Assembly (NCBI GenBank): GCA_022447495.1
Contig: JAKVBH010000017.1
Coordinates: 1-64,000 of the forward strand
Source: Marinovum sp.
Lineage (GTDB): Bacteria > Pseudomonadota > Alphaproteobacteria > Rhodobacterales > Rhodobacteraceae
DNA: 64,000 nt
Direction of reading: 5' to 3'
The notes below the pieces were generated by a model. The model did not search any database, was not told the origin of the DNA, and saw nothing but the letters and a program-made list of their open reading frames with translations. The translations under genes and the position numbers were made by a program. Shown here piece by piece: positions 47,506 to 56,360 of the stretch. How positions within the stretch are numbered: position 1 is the stretch's first letter; each line of letters begins with the position of its first letter.

Positions 47506-47817
47506 TTAGAGCGGCGCATGCGTCGGATAATTGCGCTGCACATTGCGCACTGTAAAGACGGCTAGGGCGATCCAGTCCTTGGTGATATCGCCCTCGTGGG
47601 GCAAGTTCGCCAATATACTGATCCATTCCGGGCGATGCCCCGAGCCGCCAGATGTCTCATTCTCAACGATCATGCATCCGTTCCAGATGGTTTGATCATG
47701 GGGCAAAGAGCGATCCTGGGTCTCCGCTATTGCGAAACGATCCGGGATGCCCTCTTGATCACTCATGGATGGAGCTTGGGCGGCGGCCAACAGAGGCAGA
47801 GCCAAACGGCAAATCAA
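47506..47817 (-). CDS. Doubtful small exported protein, unrecognised
   Basis: A 103-codon frame that opens just after the DUF4345 stop. The TTG start gives a short signal-like N-terminus (MICRLALPLLAAAQAPS), then an acidic region with no family I recognise. The ribosome site is weak (AGG three bases upstream). It could instead start at the internal ATG 47766. It may be a real small gene in the same operon as DUF4345 or only an open frame. Confidence 0.3.
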   Translation of the reverse strand: MICRLALPLLAAAQAPSMSDQEGIPDRFAIAETQDRSLPHDQTIWNGCMIVENETSGGSGHRPEWISILANLPHEGDITKDWIALAVFTVRNVQRNYPTHAPL

Positions 47818-47835
47818 TGGCCTGGATATTTGCGA

Positions 47836-48279
47836 TCAGGATGTCTCATACGTTTGGGTCGAGATATCCCTCTGATGAGAGGCCATCAGCCACCAAGCAA
47901 GCAGCGGAAACCCCACCAGTTCAAATGCCAGTGACGGGACGATTGCGACGCTAAATATGACCTCAGGGTTCATGTTGCTGAAGCGAAACAGCCCAGCGAT
48001 TGCGATCATAGCCGATAGGATAATCAAGGTTGACCGGAAGAGGCGCAGTGCAAAGCCGCCGATGATGAACACGGCCCCGACGCCAAACCAGACCCCACCA
48101 ATGAACCGAATGTGGCTATCTTGCGCATGGAAAACCGCAGCATCTGTGATCGCCACAAAGTCACGCGTCGATTGCCAGCCCAATGTCTTGATCCCGCCCA
48201 AGCCCACATTCAAGCCCAAGAGGACGATCGCAATGCCAACGATCACAACAACCAAATTCAGTAGTTTCACCTTGTTCAT
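47836..48279 (-). CDS. DUF4345 family four-helix membrane protein (first copy)
   Basis: A 147-residue integral membrane protein with four helices (about 8-27, 59-80, 85-103, 112-132). The helices and the HIRFIGGVWFGVGAVF segment match DUF4345. Function is unknown. AGGAG precedes the ATG, and a perfect 13-bp palindrome lies just before that. It is divergent from a TetR-family gene, so the TetR protein probably controls it. A second DUF4345 protein occurs at 50954. Confidence 0.85.
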   Translation of the reverse strand: MNKVKLLNLVVVIVGIAIVLLGLNVGLGGIKTLGWQSTRDFVAITDAAVFHAQDSHIRFIGGVWFGVGAVFIIGGFALRLFRSTLIILSAMIAIAGLFRFSNMNPEVIFSVAIVPSLAFELVGFPLLAWWLMASHQRDISTQTYETS

Positions 48280-48292
48280 TTCACATCTCCTG

Positions 48293-48384
48293 ACTGAGAC
48301 TCAGTGTGTTTTTAATATTTGGTACGCGTTCCATATAAAATGAAAACTTGACCATGCAAGATGTATTTGGCACGCGTACTAAAA
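48293..48384. promoter_or_regulatory. Divergent promoter region with TetR operator candidates
   Basis: Two copies of TATTTGG-Y-ACGCGT-W (48316-48330 and 48364-48378) share 13 of 15 bases; each is an imperfect dyad centred on ACGCGT (48317-48336 pairs at 8 of 10 positions). A separate perfect palindrome ACTGAGACTCAGT lies at 48293-48305. All sit between the divergent DUF4345 and TetR genes, as expected for autoregulation. Promoter boxes could not be fixed. Confidence 0.5.
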
Positions 48385-48405
48385 AAATTTGAAGAGGGCC
48401 CGACT

Positions 48406-49017
48406 ATGGCTAGAACCGTCGGCAGACCGCCCCGTAGCGCGGCGGAAATTCAGGAGTTCCGGTCAAAAATCGGCCGACACGCGCTTGAGATTTACCGCGC
48501 GGAGGGCTTTGGAGCGGTGTCAATGCGCCGTTTGGCCAGGGAGGTCGGTTGTGCGCCGATGACAATCTATGCGCATTTCGAGGGCAAGACGGACATTCTG
48601 CGATACCTTTGGGCAGACGTCCTCACGGACATGTCAAATGATATCCAGGCAAAGCTGACGCGAATTGTTGGTCCCAGTGAACGGTTGGAGACAGCCGCAC
48701 ACGCTTTTGTCGCGTATTGGATCGCTCACCCAGATCATTTTCGACTTGTCTTTATGTCCAACGACGTGACCCGGTCGGATGTTAGAGCGTTTGTAACGGA
48801 GGACGCGACACGCGCCCACATTCAGGTATTTTCGGACTTGATCCGAGACGTTCTTTCGGAAGAACACGACGTGAAAATGAGAACGGATACACTCATATCT
48901 GGAATGATCGGCATCGCTCTTTGTATGAATACGATTGGGGACTACCCATGGGCCGACGTGACGTTGATGACCAAACAACTCCTCACAAGCACTCTCGCGA
49001 AGGCGACATCGCAATGA
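48406..49017 (+). CDS. TetR family transcriptional regulator
   Basis: A 203-residue repressor. The ATG at 48406 (MARTVGRPPR) follows GAGGG; the open frame back to 48361 crosses the operator candidate and is not used. The N-terminal helix-turn-helix is FGAVSMRRLAREVGCAPMTIYAHFEGKTDIL (about 36-66), followed by a TetR_C-type ligand domain (FVAYWIAHPDHFRLVFMS). The ligand is unknown. It likely represses itself and the divergent DUF4345 gene. Confidence 0.92.
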   Translation: MARTVGRPPRSAAEIQEFRSKIGRHALEIYRAEGFGAVSMRRLAREVGCAPMTIYAHFEGKTDILRYLWADVLTDMSNDIQAKLTRIVGPSERLETAAHAFVAYWIAHPDHFRLVFMSNDVTRSDVRAFVTEDATRAHIQVFSDLIRDVLSEEHDVKMRTDTLISGMIGIALCMNTIGDYPWADVTLMTKQLLTSTLAKATSQ

Positions 49018-49036
49018 GCGCAAGTGCAGGGCTTTC

Positions 49037-49564
49037 TCATGGGACCTCAATTTGGTTCAAGGCCCAGGACCGAATGGCGTCCCAATCCCGATAATCACCC
49101 TCTTTCACGCCCGTGGCGATCGACGACACCTTTAGCGCAAAACGAGCTGGCCAAGGGGTGCGCGAAAACTGAAGCGCGCCGGCAAACCCGCCAATGGTCA
49201 CCGGTTTCACATCTGAGGCCAGAGAACGGAGTGTGTCAGCATACCTTTCGGCCTTGCGCATTGCTGCTGGGGTCGGTTTCGCCAGCGTGAGGCAGGTGAA
49301 AAAGAATGCGACCCGGATCTTGCTCAGAACTGTCTCGTTCTCCCTCACGAAGGTTGTCGCGTCTGGCAACCAACGATCGTATCGGATTGCGCCGCCAATA
49401 ATGACGCTGTCATAGGTGTCCAGGTCATTCACCTCCGAAAGCGGTTTGACTGTGATTGAGGCCCCTTGCTCTGACAAGACACTGCCCATGAATGTGGCAA
49501 CCTCTGCGGTGGATCCGAGCTTGCTGTCGAACGTCACGAGGACCTTATTGTTTGGTTTCTTCAT
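49037..49564 (-). CDS. Flavodoxin-domain protein (HemG-like)
   Basis: A 175-residue flavodoxin-like protein related to menaquinone-dependent protoporphyrinogen oxidase HemG. It begins MKKPNNKVLVTFDSKLGSTAEVA, with the FMN phosphate loop (SKLGSTA), the YDSVIIGGAIRYDRWLP segment and the C-terminal KEGDYRDWDAIRSWA pattern. ATG 49564 has GGGAC upstream; the ATG at 49576 lies at this site and is less likely. Use as a true protoporphyrinogen oxidase is not certain. It is convergent with the TetR gene. Confidence 0.82.
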   Translation of the reverse strand: MKKPNNKVLVTFDSKLGSTAEVATFMGSVLSEQGASITVKPLSEVNDLDTYDSVIIGGAIRYDRWLPDATTFVRENETVLSKIRVAFFFTCLTLAKPTPAAMRKAERYADTLRSLASDVKPVTIGGFAGALQFSRTPWPARFALKVSSIATGVKEGDYRDWDAIRSWALNQIEVP

Positions 49565-49726
49565 GAAGTGTCCCATGCGAGTGACTGTAATAGAGCGGTT
49601 TCCCGCCCCGCCTGACGATCAACCAATCCTGCAAAGGCGCGGCGCAGAACGCATTGGCACGCGCCGCCAGAGTTTGAGCTATGGGCGCCAATTTGCAGCT
49701 TGCGCGCCTTCAGCTATCTTCACCGA

Positions 49727-50739
49727 ATGGGATGGATTTCGACAGTCTTCGTAAACAAAGCACTTGATGCAGCTGTCGCTCTCGACTGCGTCGATCCAGA
49801 CGCACGGTCGGCACTTTTCGCAAGCGTTGGGTTGGACCCTATGGCTCCTGCTGACGCCCGCGCAATGATCGCGGATGGCGATTTTTTGGCTTGCTTGAGC
49901 GTATTGCCGACCTTGCTGATCGTGGTCGATCGGTACCAATTCACATGGGGGCGTCAATGCGATGTGATGACTATGGCGCGTTTGGGCTTGCGTTCAAATC
50001 TGCCCCCAATCTTCTCGGGTCCTACGCTCGTGTCGAACGCTTCGGGAAAGTCGTGACCTCGATTGCGAATTTCCGTGTTGAAGGTTCTGGAAACTCTGTC
50101 TTTATGGAGGTTATTCAGGGACAGCACCCGCGTCTTGGGCTCAAGATGACCAACGCGTTGGCTTTGGCCGCTGCGATGTCGCTCAGCCGGGAAGTAAGCG
50201 ACAATGACTTTTCTCCAATCGCGGTTCATTTTATGGGCGATCGCCCCCAAGATGATGACATGTATCACGCGCATTTCCGGTGCCCAATTCACTTCAATGC
50301 GGATCGCGACGCACTTGAGATCACAACAACTCAAGCACGCCAGGCCAATCGTTTGTCTGACGATGGCATGTCCCGATTTTTTGAGGAACATCTCGACAAC
50401 CAGCTCAGACAAATCAACGCAACGTCCGACCTTGAGCGGCGTATTCTGGATCAGATCGGCGAGGCGTTGAGCGAGGGTGTGCCCACGCTTGCTGAGGTTG
50501 CCGGGGGTATCGGAATGAGCAGTAGAACTTTGCAACGTCGCCTTTCGGTCGAAGGCCTTGCCTACAAAGACTTGGTGACAGACGCGCGCAAATCGTTGTC
50601 TGAGCAGCTACTGCGACGGACGGACTATGCCTTGGCAGAGGTCGCCTTCCTAACCGGCTTCTCCGACCAGAGCACCTTTACCCGCGCCTTCAAACGCTGG
50701 CATGGGTTGACGCCCGCGCACTATCGTCGCGGCGCATAG
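49727..50739 (+). pseudogene. AraC-family regulator split by a one-base deletion
   Basis: Codons from ATG 49727 (MGWISTVFVNKALDAAVAL) read well to MIADGD, then shift at the T6 run 49882-49887. In the plus-one frame the protein continues LLERIADLADRGRSVPIHMG. One more T would read GDFFGLLERIAD, giving a continuous 337-residue protein, the family length. The N-terminal domain resembles the arabinose-binding-like AraC type; the C-terminus has two helix-turn-helix units (TLAEVAGGIGMSSRTLQRRL, ALAEVAFLTGFSDQSTFTRAF). It may be a sequencing error, true inactivation, or slippage at the T run. Confidence 0.8.
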
Positions 50740-50953
50740 CCTCAAATTCCTACCGCCGACCTAAACACCGCAGCACCTTGGCGTCTTGGGCCCAAACACT
50801 GGCGCCTGATGCAAATACCGTTGCAGCCTGCTGCGGCTATCCCTTGGCCATCAAATCCACCGATCGACTGGGCCAAATTGGCACAAACGATCGCCTGACC
50901 GGGCAAATGGACCAAAGTGGCCGAATGCCCTGTAGCCAAAAGGAACAACGCAG

Positions 50954-51382
50954 ATGCACCTTACTCGTTTTCAGAAGATCACCCTCGGGATCAGTGGCCT
51001 TACGGCAGTGGCGATTGGCACTTTGATCACTTTGACACCTCATGCCTTCTACGCCAGCTATGGCATCGCACTTGGGCAGGACCCCAACCTTCTGAGCGAG
51101 CTTCGGGCGCCAGGCGCAGGACTAGCGATATTTGGGGCACTAATGCTGTCAGGCGTCTTCCGCGCATCTTTGGCGCAAATCGCGGCAGCCGTCGCGTTGA
51201 CGGTCTACCTCGCTTTCCCCTTTGGGCGCATCGTGGGCATCGCCATGGATGGCATGCCGTCAGGCAGTGTGATTAGCGCTCTGGTGTTTGAGGTTGTGAT
51301 CGCGGTCCTTCTGCTCGCCGCGTTCAAGCCGACAGGCACGACGGGGTCCAACCGGGAGCGGTTTGTCGACCTCGCGGGCTAA
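50954..51382 (+). CDS. DUF4345 family membrane protein (second copy)
   Basis: A 142-residue four-helix membrane protein with helices at about 10-31, 54-76, 80-97 and 106-128. It opens MHLTRFQKITLGISGLTAVA and has LRAPGAGLAIFGALML and AFPFGRIVGIAMDGMP, typical of DUF4345. AAGGAAC precedes the ATG. It follows the AraC-like gene and may be its target, as its relative at 47836 may be of TetR. Function is unknown. Confidence 0.85.
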   Translation: MHLTRFQKITLGISGLTAVAIGTLITLTPHAFYASYGIALGQDPNLLSELRAPGAGLAIFGALMLSGVFRASLAQIAAAVALTVYLAFPFGRIVGIAMDGMPSGSVISALVFEVVIAVLLLAAFKPTGTTGSNRERFVDLAG

Positions 51383-51562
51383 TCCGTCTGTTGCCGCGTG
51401 GGCGGTTCTGGGGTGCCGCCATTTCGAAGCGGGTTGACTTTCGAGGCTGGGGACGTTGCAGTTTTTGACTCAGTGGCCATTTTCTCGATCAGGCGCGGCC
51501 TTGCGATTTGCGTGACTTTGGACTTCAATTTCCAATCACGAAAATCAATCGTCCGAGCCGCC

Positions 51563-52474
51563 ATGATAAAAAGCCAGATCACGCTCAAGCAACTTGAAGC
51601 CTTTGCTTTTGTTGTCGACACCGGCACATTTCGCGCGGCGGCCGCAGCGCTGGGCACCACGCAACCCAACATCTCCTCTCGGATGTCCGCGTTGGAATCT
51701 GCCTTGGATGTCAGGCTTCTCTATCGCGATGCGGGCTCGGTCCGATTGACCGAGAAAGGTACAGAGCTCTTGGTTCTCACCCGGGATATATTGCGCGCGG
51801 GTGAAGCATTGCTTGAGGCAGCCGGGCGCCAAGACATGATCGAAGAACGTCTGCGGTTGGGGGTCACGGAATTGGTGGCGTGTACCTGGCTGCAGAGTTT
51901 TCTGCGACGTTTGCGCCAAGATTATCCCAACTTGCGCGTGGAGTTGGAGGTTGATTTGTCACGCCAAATCGAAGAGCGCTTGCGCGAGGGTCAGATCGAC
52001 TTGGCCCTGCAAAATGGCCCCTTTGCGTTTCAGACTGCACGACAACAGCCGCTCGCCCGGGAAACGTATGTTTGGGTGGCCAATGCGGAGCTCGCCCAAG
52101 GTTTGGCGGCAGGGCCATCCGTCGAGCGGTTCTTTGACAGATCTGTGTTGACCCATGCGCGGCACACCGAAGCTGGGCGGGCCTTGCATGAGCTGGCGAC
52201 GGCGCGGGGCTATGACACGAGCCGGATCGTGCATTCCAGCGCGCTGTCGGCCTGTGTCCCGATGGTAATTGAGGGCATGGGCGTTGCGCTTTTGCCTGGA
52301 TCGCTTGTGTCGGCGGATTTGGATGCGGGACGGTTGGTGACTCTCACCTCAGACTGGACGGCCCCCGATCTGGCTTTCTTTGCGCGCTACAACGCGGATC
52401 GTGCGCCGCGGTTTGTGGCCAAGGCCAGCGATATCGCTGCCTCTCTGCGTCCCGCGCAGGCGGACGATCCATAA
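51563..52474 (+). CDS. LysR family transcriptional regulator
   Basis: A 303-residue regulator. The start ATG 51563 gives MIKSQITLKQLEAFAFVVDTGTFRAAA, the standard LysR opening; helix-turn-helix continues GTTQPNISSRMSALESALDVRLLYRD, and a periplasmic-binding-like effector domain follows from about residue 90. Its gene points the same way as hyuA, 93 bases apart, so the hyu/liv genes are the probable target. The spacer contains a perfect AAATCAATTGATTT palindrome, and AAAATCAAT also occurs 22 bases before its own start. Confidence 0.92.
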   Translation: MIKSQITLKQLEAFAFVVDTGTFRAAAAALGTTQPNISSRMSALESALDVRLLYRDAGSVRLTEKGTELLVLTRDILRAGEALLEAAGRQDMIEERLRLGVTELVACTWLQSFLRRLRQDYPNLRVELEVDLSRQIEERLREGQIDLALQNGPFAFQTARQQPLARETYVWVANAELAQGLAAGPSVERFFDRSVLTHARHTEAGRALHELATARGYDTSRIVHSSALSACVPMVIEGMGVALLPGSLVSADLDAGRLVTLTSDWTAPDLAFFARYNADRAPRFVAKASDIAASLRPAQADDP

Positions 52475-52491
52475 AATTAATCAGCCTAAGA

Positions 52492-52505
52492 AAATCAATT
52501 GATTT
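52492..52505. promoter_or_regulatory. 14-bp palindrome between LysR gene and hyuA
   Basis: AAATCAATTGATTT is a perfect palindrome 63 bases before the hyuA start. The half-site AAAATCAAT is repeated upstream of the LysR gene (51541-51549), which supports a shared binding protein, most simply the LysR product. Confidence 0.45.
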
Positions 52506-52567
52506 GATTTTTGCACCCGTCAGACGGCATGTCAGCGGGTAAGAGCGCAGTCGATTTGGAGATATAG

Positions 52568-54646
52568 ATGAAGGCCGGGTCAATTCGTATGGGCGTTGAT
52601 ATTGGGGGGACGTTCACCGATGTCGTGTTGGAAAATGAGGGCACGCTGCACTCGATCAAGGTTCTGACCACATACGCCGCGCCGGAGAACGCCATCATTG
52701 ATGGGATGCATCAGGTCTGTGCCAAAGCCGGTGTGACGTCTGATCAGATCGCGCAAATCATCCACGGTACCACGTTGGCCACCAATGCGTTGATCGAACG
52801 GCGCGGCGCCAAGACGGCGCTTATCACCACGGAGGGCTTTCGCGATGTCATCGAAATGCGCACCGAAAGTCGATTTGAACAATATGACCTGAACCTTAAC
52901 TTACCGGATCCGCTGCTCCCACGACACATGCGGTTTACGGTGCCAGGGCGGGTAAATGCCAAGGGTGAGATATTGATGCCGTTGGCGCGTGCGGATGTCG
53001 AGACGGTGGTGGATCGCATTGCTGAGGCCGGGTTTGAAAGCGTCGCGGTCGGTCTGATCCACTCTTACCTCAACCCCACCCATGAACAGTTGGTGCGTGA
53101 CGTGTTGATCGAGAAGCTCCCCCATGTGTCGGTGTCGATTTCCTCCGAGGTTTCGCCCCAGATGCGCGAATACGAACGCTTCAATACGGTTGTGGCCAAT
53201 GCCTATATCAAGCCGCTCATGGCCTCTTACCTCGGCCGCCTTGAGGAGCGCTTGCGCGGCGAAGGTGTGGGGTGCCGTATCTTCTTGATGCATTCGGGCG
53301 GCGGGATCATCTCGCTTCAAAACGCTGCTGATTTCCCGGTGCGCTTGGTGGAAAGCGGCCCCGCCGGGGGTGCTGTTTTTGCCGCCCATATCGCGGCGCG
53401 GTATGGGTTGGACAAGGTCTTGTCCTTCGACATGGGCGGCACGACCGCCAAGATTTGCCTAATTAAACACCAAACGCCCAAGACGTCCCGCGTGTTCGAA
53501 GTGGCGCGGACCTACCGCTTCAAAAAGGGGTCGGGCATGCCAATCTCGATCCCGGTGATCGACATGGTGGAGATCGGCGCCGGTGGGGGGTCTTTGGCCC
53601 ATGTCGATGGGATGCAGCAAATCCGCGTCGGTCCAGAGAGCGCGGGCTCGGAACCAGGTCCGGCATGCTACGGCCGCGGAGGTGAACGACCAGGAGTGAC
53701 GGATGCTGATCTGGTGCTTGGCAAACTCGACCCCGAGAGCTTCGCGGGTGGATCGATCACGCTCCATCCCGACAGTTCAGAGACAGCCCTCCGTGCGCAT
53801 GTCGGCACCAAACTCGACATGGGCCCCGTCGAAGCGGCCTTTGGTGTGGCCGAAGTGGTTGATGAAAACATGGCCAACGCCGCCCGTGTCCATGCAGTGG
53901 AAAACGGCGAAGACCTCAGCGAATACACGATGATCGCCTTTGGCGGCGCGGCCCCTTTGCATGCCGGACGTCTGTGCGAAAAACTGGGAGTCGACCGTTT
54001 GTTGGTGCCGCCGGGCGCAGGCGTTGGCTCCGCCATCGGCTTTTTGCGGGCCCCCTTTAGCTTTGAGGCCAACCGCTCGGTCTACATGAAGCTCAGCGAC
54101 TTTGATGCCCCCACAATCAAGCGCCTTTTGAGCGATCTCAAAGACGAAGCGACCGGGTTCGTGCGCACTTGTGACGCGGTCAGTCCCATCCTGTCCGAAT
54201 TCAAAGTCTACATGCGTTACTCGGGCCAGGGGTGGGAAATCCCCATTGATTTGACCGAAGCGCAGGCGATGGACCCCGACTCCGCGACATTCGAGGCGCG
54301 CTTTGAAGAGGAATATACCAAGCTCTTTGGGCGTCCGGTCGCGGGCATGGATATTGAGATCACTGTCTGGTCGGTGAACGCCACGACGCCCCCCGAAGAG
54401 GCGCCGCGCATCACGACAACCGATGGTCATCTGAGCGCTGTGCCCATGGGCACGCGTCATCTTTTTGATGCGGCTTCAAACGCTTTTCTCGACGCAAGCC
54501 TCATTGATCGCGCCTCCATGGCGTCGGGGCAGCGGGCCTTGGGGCCAGCGGCGGTCACAGAAGCTGAAACCACAATCATCGTGCCCGCGAGCCGGGATGC
54601 GATCCAACAGCCGGATGGCTGCATCGACATTGTCAGGAAAGGATAG
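52568..54646 (+). CDS. hyuA: Hydantoinase/oxoprolinase subunit A family protein
   Basis: ATP-dependent subunit of the N-methylhydantoinase/5-oxoprolinase/acetone carboxylase group, which phosphorylates and opens an amide or cyclic imide. The 692-residue protein begins with the actin-like MGVDIGGTFTDVVLEN, has IIHGTTLATNALIERRGAKTALITT and, in the second half, LSFDMGGTTAKICLI and EIGAGGGSLAHVD. It pairs with HyuB four bases downstream. The true substrate cannot be read from the sequence. GGAGATATAG precedes the ATG. Confidence 0.92.
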   Translation: MKAGSIRMGVDIGGTFTDVVLENEGTLHSIKVLTTYAAPENAIIDGMHQVCAKAGVTSDQIAQIIHGTTLATNALIERRGAKTALITTEGFRDVIEMRTESRFEQYDLNLNLPDPLLPRHMRFTVPGRVNAKGEILMPLARADVETVVDRIAEAGFESVAVGLIHSYLNPTHEQLVRDVLIEKLPHVSVSISSEVSPQMREYERFNTVVANAYIKPLMASYLGRLEERLRGEGVGCRIFLMHSGGGIISLQNAADFPVRLVESGPAGGAVFAAHIAARYGLDKVLSFDMGGTTAKICLIKHQTPKTSRVFEVARTYRFKKGSGMPISIPVIDMVEIGAGGGSLAHVDGMQQIRVGPESAGSEPGPACYGRGGERPGVTDADLVLGKLDPESFAGGSITLHPDSSETALRAHVGTKLDMGPVEAAFGVAEVVDENMANAARVHAVENGEDLSEYTMIAFGGAAPLHAGRLCEKLGVDRLLVPPGAGVGSAIGFLRAPFSFEANRSVYMKLSDFDAPTIKRLLSDLKDEATGFVRTCDAVSPILSEFKVYMRYSGQGWEIPIDLTEAQAMDPDSATFEARFEEEYTKLFGRPVAGMDIEITVWSVNATTPPEEAPRITTTDGHLSAVPMGTRHLFDAASNAFLDASLIDRASMASGQRALGPAAVTEAETTIIVPASRDAIQQPDGCIDIVRKG

Positions 54647-54650
54647 ACTT

Positions 54651-56360
54651 ATGGCGCAAGATCATTCCAAAGTCGCCTATCAGGTCATGTGGAACCGCTT
54701 GATCTCAGTGGTCGAAGAACAAGCGCAAGCACTTGTGCGCACTGCGTTTTCAACTTCGGTGCGCGAGGCGGGGGACCTTTCTGCGGGTGTCTATGACACC
54801 CATGGAAACATGCTGGCCCAAGCGGTCACCGGCACGCCGGGCCACGTCAATGCTATGGCTGATGCCGTGGCCCATTTCATCCGCCGCATTGGGCGCGGCA
54901 ACATGTTTGAGGGCGATGTCTACATCACCAATGACCCTTGGGAGGGGACCGGCCATCTCCATGACATCACCATGGTCACGCCGTCGTTTTACAAGGGCAC
55001 TTTGGTGGGTTTTTTTGCCTGTACCGCCCATGTCGTCGACATCGGTGGTCGCGGCTTTGGGGCGGATGCGCAAAGCGTTTATGAAGAAGGGATTTATATC
55101 CCGATCATGAAGTTTGCCGACCAAGGCATGGTCGACGACAGTCTGGTGCGGATCATCCGGGGCAATGTGCGCGAACCCGATCAATTAATCGGTGACATCT
55201 ACGCGCTGGCCACGTGCAATGAGATCGGACATCGGCGTTTGGTGGACATGATGGAGGAGTTTGACCTCGCCGATCTCGATGGCATCGCCGCGTTCATCCT
55301 GGACAATTCGCGGCGCGCCACAATCGCGGCCATTGCCGCGCTGCCCCAAACCTCGGCCACGGGTGAAATGACCATGGACGGTTTCGACGTGCCCATCACG
55401 TTGAAGGTAAAGGTGAGTGTCGAAGGGGATCGGATTGTGACCGATTTTGGCGGCACATCGGGGGTCGACAGAAAGGGCATCAATTGCCCGCTCGTCTACA
55501 CCAAAGCCTATGCCTGCTACGCGCTCAAAGTGGCGATTGCACCTGAAATCCCAAACAACGCCGCCTCGCTCGCACCGTTTGAAATCATCGCGCCGGAGAA
55601 TTCCATCGTCAACGCGCTGCACCCGGCTCCTGTTGCTCTGCGCCACATCGTGGGGCATTTCGTGCCTGACGCCGTCTATGACGCTTTTGACAAGATCGTG
55701 CCGGGATTGGTGCCTGCGGAAGGGGCGGGATGTCTGTGCAATTTCCAAATGAGCCTGCGCCCGCGCAGCGATGCACCTGGACCTCCAGACGCCAAGCGCT
55801 CGGAAGTGTTGACGTTCAACTCCGGCGGCTCGGGCGCCCGTCCTGCGCATGATGGCATGAACGCAACTGCCTTTCCGTCTGGCGTGATGACCATGCCCAT
55901 CGAGGCCACGGAACACGCAGGCCCCGTTATCATCTGGCGTAAGGAATTGCGTCCCGACAGCGGTGGCGCGGGCAATACGCGCGGCGGTCTGGGGCAATAC
56001 ATGGAAGTCGGCGCCCAAGCTGGCCATGAGTTCGACATTCAAGCGATGTTTGACCGTGGTGCGCATCCCGCTCGGGGCCGCCGCGGCGGCCAGAACGGGG
56101 CGCCCACCACGATCGCGCAAGATGACGGCACAGCCATGCGCGTCAAAGGCAAACAATTTGTGCCCCACGGCCGCAAGGTGGTGATGGCGTTTCCTGGGGG
56201 GGCTGGCTACGGCGATCCGTCTGCGCGGCCCAAGGCGTTGGTGAAACGCGATTTGGCGCGGGGGTACATTTCGATCGAAACGGCTCAGCGGGACTACGGC
56301 CTTTCCGATGAAGACATCGCCTCTGTCCACGCCGCAGTGGCACGCGGAGATGACGTATGA
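54651..56360 (+). CDS. hyuB: Hydantoinase/oxoprolinase subunit B family protein
   Basis: Partner subunit of HyuA. The 569-residue product starts MAQDHSKVAYQVMWNRLISVVEEQAQALVRTAFST and has the family segments REAGDLSAGVYDTHGNMLAQ, GDVYITNDPWEGTGHLHDITMV, FNSGGSGARPAHDGMN and, near the end, GGAGYGDPSARP. The ATG at 54651 lies after AGGAAAGGA; the longer open frame reads through hyuA. A 19-codon ORF (56357-56416) begins by ATGA overlap with its stop but is too short to name. Confidence 0.92.
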   Translation: MAQDHSKVAYQVMWNRLISVVEEQAQALVRTAFSTSVREAGDLSAGVYDTHGNMLAQAVTGTPGHVNAMADAVAHFIRRIGRGNMFEGDVYITNDPWEGTGHLHDITMVTPSFYKGTLVGFFACTAHVVDIGGRGFGADAQSVYEEGIYIPIMKFADQGMVDDSLVRIIRGNVREPDQLIGDIYALATCNEIGHRRLVDMMEEFDLADLDGIAAFILDNSRRATIAAIAALPQTSATGEMTMDGFDVPITLKVKVSVEGDRIVTDFGGTSGVDRKGINCPLVYTKAYACYALKVAIAPEIPNNAASLAPFEIIAPENSIVNALHPAPVALRHIVGHFVPDAVYDAFDKIVPGLVPAEGAGCLCNFQMSLRPRSDAPGPPDAKRSEVLTFNSGGSGARPAHDGMNATAFPSGVMTMPIEATEHAGPVIIWRKELRPDSGGAGNTRGGLGQYMEVGAQAGHEFDIQAMFDRGAHPARGRRGGQNGAPTTIAQDDGTAMRVKGKQFVPHGRKVVMAFPGGAGYGDPSARPKALVKRDLARGYISIETAQRDYGLSDEDIASVHAAVARGDDV

